A stretch of DNA of 64,000 nucleotides from Auanema rhodensis (lineage: Eukaryota; Nematoda; Chromadorea; Rhabditida; Rhabditidae): NCBI GenBank assembly GCA_964057225.1, contig OZ059897.1, positions 19,530,001 through 19,594,000 of the forward strand. The letters are read 5' to 3'. Positions within the stretch are counted from its first letter, which is position 1, and the number at the start of each line of letters is the position of its first letter. A program made the translations under genes and the position numbers. Shown here one piece after another: positions 38,618 through 52,658 of the stretch. Below the pieces are notes generated by a model. The model had not been told where the DNA came from and did not search any database. It saw only the letters and a list, made by a program, of their open reading frames with translations.

Positions 38618-41600
38618 AAGTGTGAACTTATATCAGTTGATATCTCGGTGCATTTTTAAGCTAGCGCAAATCTGATAACACAGATCGACGCAGCTTAAAA
38701 ATCCGCATCGAATGCACTATACTACATTGAGAAAAGCTTAATACAAAAATTAGTTATGATCGTTTGAAAAATGATGCATTAGTGTATGTTGAGTTTCCAT
38801 GTACACTCAACATTGCTTCCAAAAACATTTTGACAAAAATTTTTTCGAAAAATTTCAAAATAATTTAGCAAAAAGTAGATGTTTTTAGATTCCTTTTTTC
38901 AAGGCAAAGACGATGGACAATGTTATTCAACGAGAAAATTAATTCTTCAGGGTGAAAATCGAGGATATAAGTGTGAACTTATATCAGTTGATATCTCGGT
39001 GCATTTTTAAGCTAGCGCAAATCTGATAACACAGATCGACGCAGCTTAAAAATCCGCATCGAATGCACTATACTACATTGAGAAAAGCTTAATACAAAAA
39101 TTAGTTATGATCGTTAGAAAAATGATGCATTAGTGTATGTTGAGTTTCCATGTACACTCAACATTGCTTCCAAAAACATTTTGACAAAAATTTTTTCGAA
39201 AAATTTCAAAATAATTTAGCAAAAAGTAGATGTTTTTAGATTCCTTTTCTCAAGGCAAAGACGATGGACAATGTTATTCAACGAAAAAGTTAATTCTTCA
39301 GGGTGAAAATCGAGGATATAAGTGTGAACTTATATCAGTTGATATCTCGGTGCATTTTTAAGCTAGCGCAAATCTGATAACACAGATCGACGCAGCTTAA
39401 AAATCCGGATCGAATGCACTATACTACATTAAGAAACGCTTGATACAAAAATTAGTTATGATCGTTTGAAAAATGATGCATTAGTGTATGTTGAGTTTCC
39501 ATGTACACTCAACATTGCTTCCAAAAACATTTTGACAAAAATTTTTTCGAAAAATTTCAAAATAATTTAGCAAAAAGTAGATGTTTTTAGATTCCTTTTC
39601 TCAAGGCAAAGACGATGGACAATGTTATTCAACGAAAAAATTATTTCTTCAGGGTGAAAATCGAGGATATAAGTGTGAACTTATATCAGTTGATATCTCG
39701 GTGCATTTTTAAGCTAGCGCAAATCTGATAACACAGATCGACGCAGCTTAAAAATCCGGATCGAATGCACTATACTACATTAAGAAACGCTTGATACAAA
39801 AATTAGTTATGATCGTTTGAAAAATGATGCATTAGTGTATGTTGAGTTTCCATGTACACTCAACATTGCTTCCAAAAACATTTTGACAAAAATTTTTTCG
39901 AAAAATTTCAAAATAATTTAGCAAAATGTAGATGTTTTTAGATTCCATTTTTCAAGGCAAAGACGATAGACAATGTTATTCAACGGAAAAGTTAATTCTT
40001 CAGGGTGAAAATCGAGGATATAAGTGTGAACTTATATCAGTTGATATCTCGGTGCATTTTTAAGCTAGCGCAAATCTGATAACACAGATCGACGCAGCTT
40101 AAAAATCCGCATCGAATGCACTATACTACATTGAGAAAAGCTTAATACAAAAATTAGTTATGATCGTTTGAAAAATGATGCATTAGTGTATGTTGAGTTT
40201 CCATGTACACTCAACATTGCTTCCAAAAACATTTTGACAAAAATTTTTTCGAAAAATTTCAAAATAATTTAGCAAAAAGTAGATGTTTTTAGATTCCTTT
40301 TTTCAAGGCAAAGACGATGGACAATGTTATTCAACGAGAAAATTAATTCTTCAGGGTGAAAATCGAGGATATAAGTGTGAACTTATATCAGTTGATATCT
40401 CGGTGCATTTTTAAGCTAGCGCAAATCTGATAACACAGATCGACGCAGCTTAAAAATCCGCATCGAATGCACTATACTACATTGAGAAAAGCTTAATACA
40501 AAAATTAGTTATGATCGTTAGAAAAATGATGCATTAGTGTATGTTGAGTTTCCATGTACACACAACATTGCTTCCAAAAATATTTTGACAAAAATTTTTT
40601 CGAAAAATTTCAAAATAATTTAGCAAAAAGTAGATGTTTTTAGATTCCATTTTTCAAGGCAAAGACGATGGACAATGTTATTCAACGAAAAAGTTAATTC
40701 TTCAGGGTGAAAATCGAGGATATAAGTGTGAACTTATATCAGTTGATATCTCGGTGCATTTTTAAGCTAGCGCAAATCTGATAACACAGATCGACGCAGC
40801 TTAAAAATCCGGATCGAATGCATTATACTACATTAAGAAACGTTTGATACAAAAATTAGTTATGATCGTTTGAAAAATGATGCATTAGTGTATGTTGAGT
40901 TTCCATGTACACTCAACATTGCTTCCAAAAACATTTTGACAAAAATTTTTTCGAAAAATTTCAAGATAATTTAGCAAAAAGTAGATGTTTTTAGATTCCA
41001 TTTTTCAAGGCAAAGACGATGGACAATGTTATTCAACGAAAAAATTGATTCTTCAGGGTGAAAATCGAGGATATAAGTGTGAACTTATATCAGTTGATAT
41101 CTCGGTGCATTTTTAAGCTAGCGCAAATCTGATAACACAGATCGACGCAGCTTAAAAATCCGCATCGAATGCACTATACTACATTGAGAAAAGCTTAATA
41201 CAAAAATTAGTTATGATCGTTTGAAAAATGATGCATTAGTGTATGTTGAGTTTCCATGTACACTCAACATTGCTTCCAAAAACATTTTGACAAAAATTTT
41301 TTCGAAAAATTTCAAAATAATTTAGCAAAAAGTAGATGTTTTTAGATTCCTTTTTTCAAGGCAAAGACGATGGACAATGTTATTCAACGAGAAAATTAAT
41401 TCTTCAGGGTGAAAATCGAGGATATAAGTGTGAACTTATATCAGTTGATATCTCGGTGCATTTTTAAGCTAGCGCAAATCTGATAACACAGATCGACGCA
41501 GCTTAAAAATCCGCATCGAATGCACTATACTACATTGAGAAAAGCTTAATACAAAAATTAGTTATGATCGTTAGAAAAATGATGCATTAGTGTATGTTGA

Positions 41601-41776
41601 GTTTCCATGTACACACAACATTGCTTCCAAAAACATTTTGACAAAAATTTTTTCGAAAAATTTCAAAATAATTTAGCAAAAAGTAGATGTTTTTAGATTC
41701 CATTTTTCAAGGCAAAGACGATGGACAATGTTATTCAACGAAAAAGTTAATTCTTCAGGGTGAAAATCGAGGATAT
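38618..41776. repeat. Repeating V-like / CGTTAGAAAAA pair with CCGGATCG units
   Basis: A CCTTTTTTC/CGAGAAAATT monomer followed by a CGTTAGAAAAA monomer occurs at 38618/38969, 40022/40373 and 41075/41426, with CCGGATCG units between (39320, 39671, 40724). The last two CGTTAGAAAAA monomers share the private ACACACAAC change (near 40558 and 41613), 1053 bp apart, so the closing three-monomer segment is a local duplication. The unit at 39671 has a private CAAAATGTAG. Confidence 0.75.
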
Positions 41777-43882
41777 AAGTGTGAACTTATATCAGTTGAT
41801 ATCTCGGTGCATTTTTAAGCTAGCGCAAATCTGAAAACACAGATCGACGCAGCTTAAAAATCCGCATCGAATGCACTATACTACATTGAGAAAAACTTAA
41901 TACAAAAATTAGTTATGATCGTTTGAAAAATGATGCATTAGTGTATGTTGAGTTTCCATGTACACTCAACATTGCTTCCAAAAACATTTTGACAAAAATT
42001 TTTTCGAAAAATTTCAAAATAATTTAGCAAAAAGTAGATGTTTTTAGATTCCATTTTTCAAGGCAAAGACGATGGACAATGTTATTCAACGAAAAAATTG
42101 ATTCTTCAGGGTGAAAATCGAGGATATAAGTGTGAACTTATATCAGTTGATATCTCGGTGCATTTTTAAGCTAGCGCAAATCTGATAACACAGATCGACG
42201 CAGCTTAAAAATCCGCATCGAATGCACTATACTACATTGAGAAAAGCTTAATACAAAAATTAGTTATGATCGTTTGAAAAATGATGCATTAGTGTATGTT
42301 GAGTTTCCATGTACACTCAACATTGCTTCCAAAAACATTTTGACAAAAATTTTTTCGAAAAATTTCAAAATAATTTAGCAAAAAGTAGATGTTTTTAGAT
42401 TCCATTTTTCAAGGCAAAGACGATGGACAATGTTATTCAACGAAAAAATTGATTCTTCAGGGTGAAAATCGAGGATATAAGTGTGAACTTATATCAGTTG
42501 ATATCTCGGTGCATTTTTAAGCTAGCGCAAATCTGATAACACAGATCGACGCAGCTTAAAAATCCGCATCGAATGCACTATACTACATTGAGAAAAGCTT
42601 AATACAAAAATTAGTTATGATCGTTTGAAAAATGATGCATTAGTGTATGTTGAGTTTCCATGTACACTCAACATTGCTTCCAAAAACATTTTGACAAAAA
42701 TTTTTTCGAAAAATTTCAAAATAATTTAGCAAAAAGTAGATGTTTTTAGATTCCATTTTTCAAGGCAAAGACGATGGACAATGTTATTCAACGAAAAAAT
42801 TAATTCTTCAGGGTGAAAATCGAGGATATAAGTGTGAACTTATATCAGTTGATATCTCGGTGCATTTTTAAGCTAGCGCAAATCTGATAACACAGATCGA
42901 CGCAGCTTAAAAATCCGCATCGAATGCACTATACTACATTGAAAAACGCTTAATACAAAAATTAGTTATGATCGTTTGAAAAATGATGCATTAGTGTATG
43001 TTGAGTTTCCATGTACACTCAACATTGCTTCCAAAAACATTTTGACAAAAATTTTTTCGAAAAATTTCAAAATAATTTAGCGAAAAGTAGATGTTTTTAG
43101 ATTCGATTTTTCAAGGCAAAGACGATGGACAATGTTATTCAACGAAAAAATTAATTCTTCAGGGTGAAAATCGAGGATATAAGTGTGAACTTATATCAGT
43201 TGATATCTCGGTGCATTTTTAAGCTAGCGCAAATCTGATAACACAGATCGACGCAGCTTAAAAATCCGCATCGAATGCACTATACTACATTGAAAAACGC
43301 TTGATACAAAAATTAGTTATGATCGTTTGAAAAATGATGCATTAGTGTATGTTGAGTTTCCATGTACACTCAACATTGCTTCCAAAAACATTTTGACAAA
43401 AATTTTTTCGAAAAATTTCAAAATAATTTAGCAAAAAGTAGATGTTTTTAGATTCCTTTTCTCAAGGCAAAGACGATGGACAATGTTATTCAACGAAAAA
43501 ATTATTTCTTCAGGGTGAAAATCGAGGATATAAGTGTGAACTTATATCAGTTGATATCTCGGTGCATTTTTAAGCTAGCGCAAATCTGATAACACAGATC
43601 GACGCAGCTTAAAAATCCGGATCGAATGCACTATACTACATTAAGAAACGCTTGATACAAAAATTAGTTATGATCGTTTGAAAAATGATGCATTAGTGTA
43701 TGTTGAGTTTCCATGTACACTCAACATTGCTTCCAAAAACATTTTGACAAAAATTTTTTCGAAAAATTTCAAAATAATTTAGCAAAAAGTAGATGTTTTT
43801 AGATTCCATTTTTCAAGGCAAAGACGATAGACAATGTTATTCAACGGAAAAGTTAATTCTTCAGGGTGAAAATCGAGGATAT
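41777..43882. repeat. Z-CC-DD-EE-FF-GG, instance 4 (2106 bp)
   Basis: Six monomers at 41777, 42128, 42479, 42830, 43181 and 43532 in the same order as in 21770-23875, each with its expected diagnostic motifs (GAAAACAC; ATTGATTC; ATTAATTC; GCGAAAAG with TTCGATTT; CCTTTTCTC; CCGGATCG with CGGAAAAGTT). This is the cleanest copy of the older HOR, with no private changes that I noticed. Confidence 0.82.
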
Positions 43883-45988
43883 AAGTGTGAACTTATATCA
43901 GTTGATATCTCGGTGCATTTTTAAGCTAGCGCAAATCTGATAACACAGATCGACGCAGCTTAAAAATCCGCATCGAATGCACTATACTACATTGAGAAAA
44001 GCTTAATACAAAAATTAGTTATGATCGTTAGAAAAATGATGCATTAGTGTATGTTGAGTTTCCATGTACACTCAACATTGCTTCCAAAAACATTTTGACA
44101 AAAATTTTTTCGAAAAATTTCAAAATAATTTAGCAAAAAGTAGATGTTTTTAGATTCCATTTTTCAAGGCAAAGACGATGGACAATGTTATTCAACGAAA
44201 AAGTTAATTCTTCAGGGTGAAAATCGAGGATATAAGTGTGAACTTATATCAGTTGATATCTCGGTGCATTTTTAAGCTAGCGCAAATCTGATAACACAGA
44301 TCGACGCAGCTTAAAAATCCGGATCGAATGCACTATACTACATTAAGAAACGCTTGATACAAAAATTAGTTATGATCGTTTGAAAAATGATGCATTAGTG
44401 TATGTTGAGTTTCCATGTACACTCAACATTGCTTCCAAAAACATTTTGACAAAAATTTTTTCGAAAAATTTCAAAATAATTTAGCAAAAAGTAGATGTTT
44501 TTAGATTCCTTTTTTCAAGGCAAAGACGATAGACAATGTTATTCAACGGAAAAGTTAATTCTTCAGGGTGAAAATCGAGGATATAAGTGTGAACTTATAT
44601 CAGTTGATATCTCGGTGCATTTTTAAGCTAGCGCAAATCTGATAACACAGATCGACGCAGCTTAAAAATCCGCATCGAATGCACTATACTACATTGAGAA
44701 AAGCTTAATACAAAAATTAGTTATGATCGTTAGAAAAATGATGCATTAGTGTATGTTGAGTTTCCATGTACACTCAACATTGCTTCCAAAAACATTTTGA
44801 CAAAAATTTTTTCGAAAAATTTCAAAATAATTTAGCAAAAAGTAGATGTTTTTAGATTCCATTTTTCAAGGCAAAGACGATGGACAATGTTATTCAACGA
44901 AAAAGTTAATTCTTCAGGGTGAAAATCGAGGATATAAGTGTGAACTTATATCAGTTGATATCTCGGTGCATTTTTAAGCTAGCGCAAATCTGATAACACA
45001 GATCGACGCAGCTTAAAAATCCGGATCGAATGCACTATACTACATTAAGAAACGCTTGATACAAAAATTAGTTATGATCGTTTGAAAAATGATGCATTAG
45101 TGTATGTTGAGTTTCCATGTACACTCAACATTGCTTCCAAAAACATTTTGACAAAAATTTTTTCGAAAAATTTCAAAATAATTTAGCAAAAAGTAGATGT
45201 TTTTAGATTCCTTTTTTCAAGGCAAAGACGATAGACAATGTTATTCAACGGAAAAGTTAATTCTTCAGGGTGAAAATCGAGGATATAAGTGTGAACTTAT
45301 ATCAGTTGATATCTCGGTGCATTTTTAAGCTAGCGCAAATCTGATAACACAGATCGACGCAGCTTAAAAATCCGCATCGAATGCACTATACTACATTGAG
45401 AAAAGCTTAATACAAAAATTAGTTATGATCGTTAGAAAAATGATGCATTAGTGTATGTTGAGTTTCCATGTACACTCAACATTGCTTCCAAAAACATTTT
45501 GACAAAAATTTTTTCGAAAAATTTCAAAATAATTTAGCAAAAAGTAGATGTTTTTAGATTCCATTTTTCAAGGCAAAGACGATGGACAATGTTATTCAAC
45601 GAAAAAGTTAATTCTTCAGGGTGAAAATCGAGGATATAAGTGTGAACTTATATCAGTTGATATCTCGGTGCATTTTTAAGCTAGCGCAAATCTGATAACA
45701 CAGATCGACGCAGCTTAAAAATCCGGATCGAATGCACTATACTACATTAAGAAACGCTTGATACAAAAATTAGTTATGATCGTTTGAAAAATGATGCATT
45801 AGTGTATGTTGAGTTTCCATGTACACTCAACATTGCTTCCAAAAACATTTTGACAAAAATTTTTTCGAAAAATTTCAAAATAATTTAGCAAAAAGTAGAT
45901 GTTTTTAGATTCCTTTTTTCAAGGCAAAGACGATAGACAATGTTATTCAACGGAAAAGTTAATTCTTCAGGGTGAAAATCGAGGATAT
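43883..45988. repeat. 2-monomer higher-order repeat (702 bp), three copies
   Basis: A CGTTAGAAAAA/AAAAAGTT monomer (43883, 44585, 45287) alternates with a CCGGATCG monomer having CCTTTTTTC, GATAGA and CGGAAAAGTT (44234, 44936, 45638). I saw no differences between the three copies, which suggests very recent amplification. Confidence 0.88.
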
Positions 45989-47392
45989 AAGTGTGAACTT
46001 ATATCAGTTGATATCTCGGTGCATTTTTAAGCTAGCGCAAATCTGATAACACAGATCGACGCAGCTTAAAAATCCGCATCGAATGCACTATACTACATTG
46101 AGAAAAGCTTAATACAAAAATTAGTTATGATCGTTTGAAAAATGATGCATTAGTGTATGTTGAGTTTCCATGTACACTCAACATTGCTTCCAAAAACATT
46201 TTGACAAAAATTTTTTCGAAAAATTTCAAAATAATTTAGCAAAAAGTAGATGTTTTTAGATTCCTTTTTTCAAGGCAAAGACGATGGACAATGTTATTCA
46301 ACGAGAAAATTAATTCTTCAGGGTGAAAATCGAGGATTTAAGTGTGAACTTATATCAGTTGATATCTCGGTGCATTTTTAAGCTAGCGCAAATCTGATAA
46401 CACAGATCGACGCAGCTTAAAAATCCGCATCGAATGCACTATACTACATTGAGAAAAGCTTAATACAAAAATTAGTTATGATCGTTAGAAAAATGATGCA
46501 TTAGTGTATGTTGAGTTTCCATGTACACTCAACATTGCTTCCAAAAACATTTTGACAAAAATTTTTTCGAAAAATTTCAAAATAATTTACCAAAAAGTAG
46601 ATGTTTTTAGATTCCATTTTTCAAGGCAAAGACGATAGACAATGTTATTCAACGAAAAAGTTAATTCTTCAGGGTGAAAATCGAGGATATAAGTGTGAAC
46701 TTATATCAGTTGATATCTCGGTGCATTTTTAAGCTAGCGCAAATCTGATAACACAGATCGACGCAGCTTAAAAATCCGCATCGAATGCACTATATTACAT
46801 TGAGAAACACTTGATACAAAAATTAGTTATGATCGTTTGAAAAATGATGCATTAGTGTATGTTGAGTTTCCATGTACACTCAACATTGCTTCCAAAAACA
46901 TTTTGACAAAAATTTTTTCGAAAAATTTCAAAATAATTTAGCAAAAAGTAGATGTTTTAAGATTCCATTTTTCAAGGCAAAGACGATGGACAATGTTATT
47001 CAACGAAAAAATTAATTCTTCAGGGTGAAAATCGAGGATATAAGTGTGAACTTATATCAGTTGATATCTCGGTGCATTTTTAAGCTAGCGCAAATCTGAT
47101 AACACAGATCGACGCAGCTTAAAAATCCGCATCGAATGCACTATACTACATTGAGAAATGCTTAATACAAGAATTAGTTATGATCGTTTGAAAAATGATG
47201 CATTAGTGTATGTTGAGTTTCCATGTACACTCAACATTGCTTCCAAAAACATTTTGACAAAAATTTTTTCGAAAAATTTCAGAATTATTTAGCAAAAAGT
47301 AGATGTTTTTAGATTCCATTTTTCAAGGCAAAGACGATAGACAATGTTATTCAACGGAAAAGTTAATTCTTCAGGGTGAAAATCGAGGATAT
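45287..47392. repeat. 6-monomer higher-order repeat, copy 1 (2106 bp)
   Basis: Order: CGTTAGAAAAA/AAAAAGTT (45287), CCGGATCG/CCTTTTTTC/CGGAAAAGTT (45638), a CCTTTTTTC/CGAGAAAATT unit ending with private GAGGATTTA (45989), W (46340), BB (46691), and a GAGAAATGCTTAAT/ACAAGAATT unit with CAGAATTATTTAG (47042). The first two units are also the last pair of the 702-bp repeat at 43883-45988, so the two repeat scales overlap. Confidence 0.9.
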
Positions 47393-49498
47393 AAGTGTGA
47401 ACTTATATCAGTTGATATCTCGGTGCATTTTTAAGCTAGCGCAAATCTGATAACACAGATCGACGCAGCTTAAAAATCCGCATCGAATGCACTATACTAC
47501 ATTGAGAAAAGCTTAATACAAAAATTAGTTATGATCGTTAGAAAAATGATGCATTAGTGTATGTTGAGTTTCCATGTACACTCAACATTGCTTCCAAAAA
47601 CATTTTGACAAAAATTTTTTCGAAAAATTTCAAAATAATTTAGCAAAAAGTAGATGTTTTTAGATTCCATTTTTCAAGGCAAAGACGATGGACAATGTTA
47701 TTCAACGAAAAAGTTAATTCTTCAGGGTGAAAATCGAGGATATAAGTGTGAACTTATATCAGTTGATATCTCGGTGCATTTTTAAGCTAGCGCAAATCTG
47801 ATAACACAGATCGACGCAGCTTAAAAATCCGGATCGAATGCACTATACTACATTAAGAAACGCTTGATACAAAAATTAGTTATGATCGTTTGAAAAATGA
47901 TGCATTAGTGTATGTTGAGTTTCCATGTACACTCAACATTGCTTCCAAAAACATTTTGACAAAAATTTTTTCGAAAAATTTCAAAATAATTTAGCAAAAA
48001 GTAGATGTTTTTAGATTCCTTTTTTCAAGGCAAAGACGATAGACAATGTTATTCAACGGAAAAGTTAATTCTTCAGGGTGAAAATCGAGGATATAAGTGT
48101 GAACTTATATCAGTTGATATCTCGGTGCATTTTTAAGCTAGCGCAAATCTGATAACACAGATCGACGCAGCTTAAAAATCCGCATCGAATGCACTATACT
48201 ACATTGAGAAAAGCTTAATACAAAAATTAGTTATGATCGTTTGAAAAATGATGCATTAGTGTATGTTGAGTTTCCATGTACACTCAACATTGCTTCCAAA
48301 AACATTTTGACAAAAATTTTTTCGAAAAATTTCAAAATAATTTAGCAAAAAGTAGATGTTTTTAGATTCCTTTTTTCAAGGCAAAGACGATGGACAATGT
48401 TATTCAACGAGAAAATTAATTCTTCAGGGTGAAAATCGAGGATTTAAGTGTGAACTTATATCAGTTGATATCTCGGTGCATTTTTAAGCTAGCGCAAATC
48501 TGATAACACAGATCGACGCAGCTTAAAAATCCGCATCGAATGCACTATACTACATTGAGAAAAGCTTAATACAAAAATTAGTTATGATCGTTAGAAAAAT
48601 GATGCATTAGTGTATGTTGAGTTTCCATGTACACTCAACATTGCTTCCAAAAACATTTTGACAAAAATTTTTTCGAAAAATTTCAAAATAATTTACCAAA
48701 AAGTAGATGTTTTTAGATTCCATTTTTCAAGGCAAAGACGATAGACAATGTTATTCAACGAAAAAGTTAATTCTTCAGGGTGAAAATCGAGGATATAAGT
48801 GTGAACTTATATCAGTTGATATCTCGGTGCATTTTTAAGCTAGCGCAAATCTGATAACACAGATCGACGCAGCTTAAAAATCCGCATCGAATGCACTATA
48901 TTACATTGAGAAACACTTGATACAAAAATTAGTTATGATCGTTTGAAAAATGATGCATTAGTGTATGTTGAGTTTCCATGTACACTCAACATTGCTTCCA
49001 AAAACATTTTGACAAAAATTTTTTCGAAAAATTTCAAAATAATTTAGCAAAAAGTAGATGTTTTAAGATTCCATTTTTCAAGGCAAAGACGATGGACAAT
49101 GTTATTCAACGAAAAAATTAATTCTTCAGGGTGAAAATCGAGGATATAAGTGTGAACTTATATCAGTTGATATCTCGGTGCATTTTTAAGCTAGCGCAAA
49201 TCTGATAACACAGATCGACGCAGCTTAAAAATCCGCATCGAATGCACTATACTACATTGAGAAATGCTTAATACAAGAATTAGTTATGATCGTTTGAAAA
49301 ATGATGCATTAGTGTATGTTGAGTTTCCATGTACACTCAACATTGCTTCCAAAAACATTTTGACAAAAATTTTTTCGAAAAATTTCAGAATTATTTAGCA
49401 AAAAGTAGATGTTTTTAGATTCCATTTTTCAAGGCAAAGACGATAGACAATGTTATTCAACGGAAAAGTTAATTCTTCAGGGTGAAAATCGAGGATAT
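47393..49498. repeat. 6-monomer higher-order repeat, copy 2 (2106 bp)
   Basis: Same six monomers in the same order (47393, 47744, 48095, 48446, 48797, 49148). The private markers GAGGATTTA (near 48444) and CAGAATTATTTAG (near 49386) recur exactly 2106 bp from their counterparts, which establishes a direct duplication. Confidence 0.9.
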
Positions 49499-50902
49499 AA
49501 GTGTGAACTTATATCAGTTGATATCTCGGTGCATTTTTAAGCTAGCGCAAATCTGATAACACAGATCGACGCAGCTTAAAAATCCGCATCGAATGCACTA
49601 TACTACATTGAGAAAAGCTTAATACAAAAATTAGTTATGATCGTTAGAAAAATGATGCATTAGTGTATGTTGAGTTTCCATGTACACTCAACATTGCTTC
49701 CAAAAACATTTTGACAAAAATTTTTTCGAAAAATTTCAAAATAATTTAGCAAAAAGTAGATGTTTTTAGATTCCTTTTTTCAAGGCAAAGACGATGGACA
49801 ATGTTATTCAACGAAAAAATTATTTCTTCAGGGTGAAAATCGAGGATATAAGTGTGAACTTATATCAGTTGATATCTCGGTGCATTTTTAAGCTAGCGCA
49901 AATCTGATAACACAGATCGACGCAGCTTAAAAATCCGGATCGAATGCACTATACTACATTAAGAAACGCTTGATACAAAAATTAGTTATGATCGTTTGAA
50001 AAATGATGCATTAGTGTATGTTGAGTTTCCATGTACACTCAACATTGCTTCCAAAAACATTTTGACAAAAATTTTTTCGAAAAATTTCAAAATAATTTAG
50101 CAAAAAGTAGATGTTTTTAGATTCCATTTTTCAAGGCAAAGACGATAGACAATGTTATTCAACGGAAAAGTTAATTCTTCAGGGTGAAAATCGAGGATAT
50201 AAGTGTGAACTTATATCAGTTGATATCTCGGTGCATTTTTAAGCTAGCGCAAATCTGATAACACAGATCGACGCAGCTTAAAAATCCGCATCGAATGCAC
50301 TATACTACATTGAAAAACGCTTGATACAAAAATTAGTTATGATCGTTTGAAAAATGATGCATTAGTGAATGTTGAGTTTCCATGTACACTCAATATTGCT
50401 TCCAAAAACATTTTGACAAAAATTTTTTCGAAAAATTTCAAAATAATTTAGCAAAAAGTAGATGTTTTTAGATTCCTTTTTTCAAGGCAAAGACGATGGA
50501 CAATGTTATTCAACGAAAAAATTATTTCTTCAGGGTGAAAATCGAGGATATAAGTGTGAACTTATATCAGTTGATATCTCGGTGCATTTTTAAGCTAGCG
50601 CAAATCTGATAACACAGATCGACGCAGCTTAAAAATCCGCATCGAATGCACTATACTACATTGAGAAACGCTTAATACAAAAATTAGTTATGATCGTTTG
50701 AAAAATGATGCATTAGTGTATGTTGAGTTTCCATGTACACTCAACATTGCTTCCAAAAACATTTTGACAAAAATTTTTTCGAAAAATTTCAAAATAATTT
50801 AGCAAAAAGTAGATGTTTTAAGATTCCATTTTTCAAGGCAAAGACGATGGACAATGTTATTCAACGAAAAAATTAATTCTTCAGGGTGAAAATCGAGGAT
50901 AT
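49499..50902. repeat. Unclustered monomers between two HOR regions
   Basis: Four monomers (49499, 49850, 50201, 50552) that do not form an evident repeat. The one at 50201 has two private changes inside the usually invariant core dyad (GTGAATG and CAATATTGC). The one at 50552 is the first with GAGAAACGCTTAAT, a motif that becomes common towards the right end of the window. Confidence 0.65.
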
Positions 50903-52658
50903 AAGTGTGAACTTATATCAGTTGATATCTCGGTGCATTTTTAAGCTAGCGCAAATCTGATAACACAGATCGACGCAGCTTAAAAATCCGCATCGAATGC
51001 ACTATACTACATTAAGAAACGCTTGATACAAAAATTAGTTATGATCGTTTGAAAAATGATGCATTAGTGTATGTTGAGTTTCCATGTACACTCAACATTG
51101 CTTCCAAAAACATTTTGACAAAAATTTTTTCGAAAAATTTCAAAATAATTTAGCAAAAAGTAGATGTTTTTAGATTCGATTTTTCAAGGCAAAGACGATG
51201 GACAATGTTATTCAACGAAAAAATTAATTCTTCAGGGTGAAAATCGAGGATATAAGTGTGAACTTATATCAGTTGATATCTCGGTGCATTTTTAAGCTAG
51301 CGCAAATCTGATAACACAGATCGACGCAGCTTAAAAATCCGCATCGAATGCACTATACTACATTGAGAAAAGCTTAATACAAAAATTAGTTATGATCGTT
51401 TGAAAAATGATGCATTAGTGTATGTTGAGTTTCCATGTACACTCAACATTGCTTCCAAAAACATTTTGACAAAAATTTTTTCGAAAAATTTCAAAATAAT
51501 TTAGCAAAAAGTAGATGTTTTTAGATTCCTTTTTTCAAGGCAAAGACGATGGACAATGTTATTCAACGAAAAAATTATTTCTTCAGGGTGAAAATCGAGG
51601 ATATAAGTGTGAACTTATATCAGTTGATATCTCGGTGCATTTTTAAGCTAGCGCAAATCTGATAACACAGATCGACGCAGCTTAAAAATCCGCATCGAAT
51701 GCACTATACTACATTGAAAAACGCTTGATACAAAAATTAGTTATGATCGTTTGAAAAATGATGCATTAGTGTATGTTGAGTTTCCATGTACACTCAACAT
51801 TGCTTCCAAAAACATTTTGACAAAAATTTTTTCGAAAAATTTCAAAATAATTTAGCAAAAAGTAGATGTTTTTAGATTCCTTTTTTCAAGGCAAAGACGA
51901 TGGACAATGTTATTCAACGAAAAAATTATTTCTTCAGGGTGAAAATCGAGGATATAAGTGTGAACTTATATCAGTTGATATCTCGGTGCATTTTTAAGCT
52001 AGCGCAAATCTGATAACACAGATCGACGCAGCTTAAAAATTCGCATCGAATGCACTATACTACATTGAGAAACGCTTAATACAAAAATTAGTTATGATCG
52101 TTTGAAAAATGATGCATTAGTGTATGTTGAGTTTCCATGTACACTCAACATTGCTTCCAAAAACATTTTGACAAAAATTTTTTCGAAAAATTTCAAAATA
52201 ATTTAGCAAAAAGTAGATGTTTTTAGATTCCTTTTTTCAAGGCAAAGACGATGGACAATGTTATTCAACGAAAAAATTATTTCTTCAGGGTGAAAATCGA
52301 GGATATAAGTGTGAACTTATATCAGTTGATATCTCGGTGCATTTTTAAGCTAGCGCAAATCTGATAACACAGATCGACGCAGCTTAAAAATTCGCATCGA
52401 ATGCACTATACTACATTGAGAAACGCTTAATACAAAAATTAGTTATGATCGTTTGAAAAATGATGCATTAGTGTATGTTGAGTTTCCATGTACACTCAAC
52501 ATTGCTTCCAAAAACATTTTGACAAAAATTTTTTCGAAAAATTTCAAAATAATTTAGCAAAAAGTAGATGTTTTTAGATTCCTTTTTTCAAGGCAAAGAC
52601 GATGGACAATGTTATTCAACGAAAAAAATTATTTCTTCAGGGTGAAAATCGAGGATAT
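50903..52658. repeat. Five-monomer run, partly repeated at 55819-56872
   Basis: Units: TAAGAAACG/TTCGATTT (50903), GAGAAAAGCTTAAT/ATTATTTC (51254), GAAAAACGCTTGAT/ATTATTTC (51605), and two with AAAATTCGCATCG (51956 and 52307, the second 352 bp by an extra A at about 316-322). The order TTCGATTT unit, GAGAAAAGCTTAAT unit, 352-bp AAAATTCGCATCG unit recurs at 55819, 56170 and 56521 with the two intermediate monomers missing. Confidence 0.75.
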
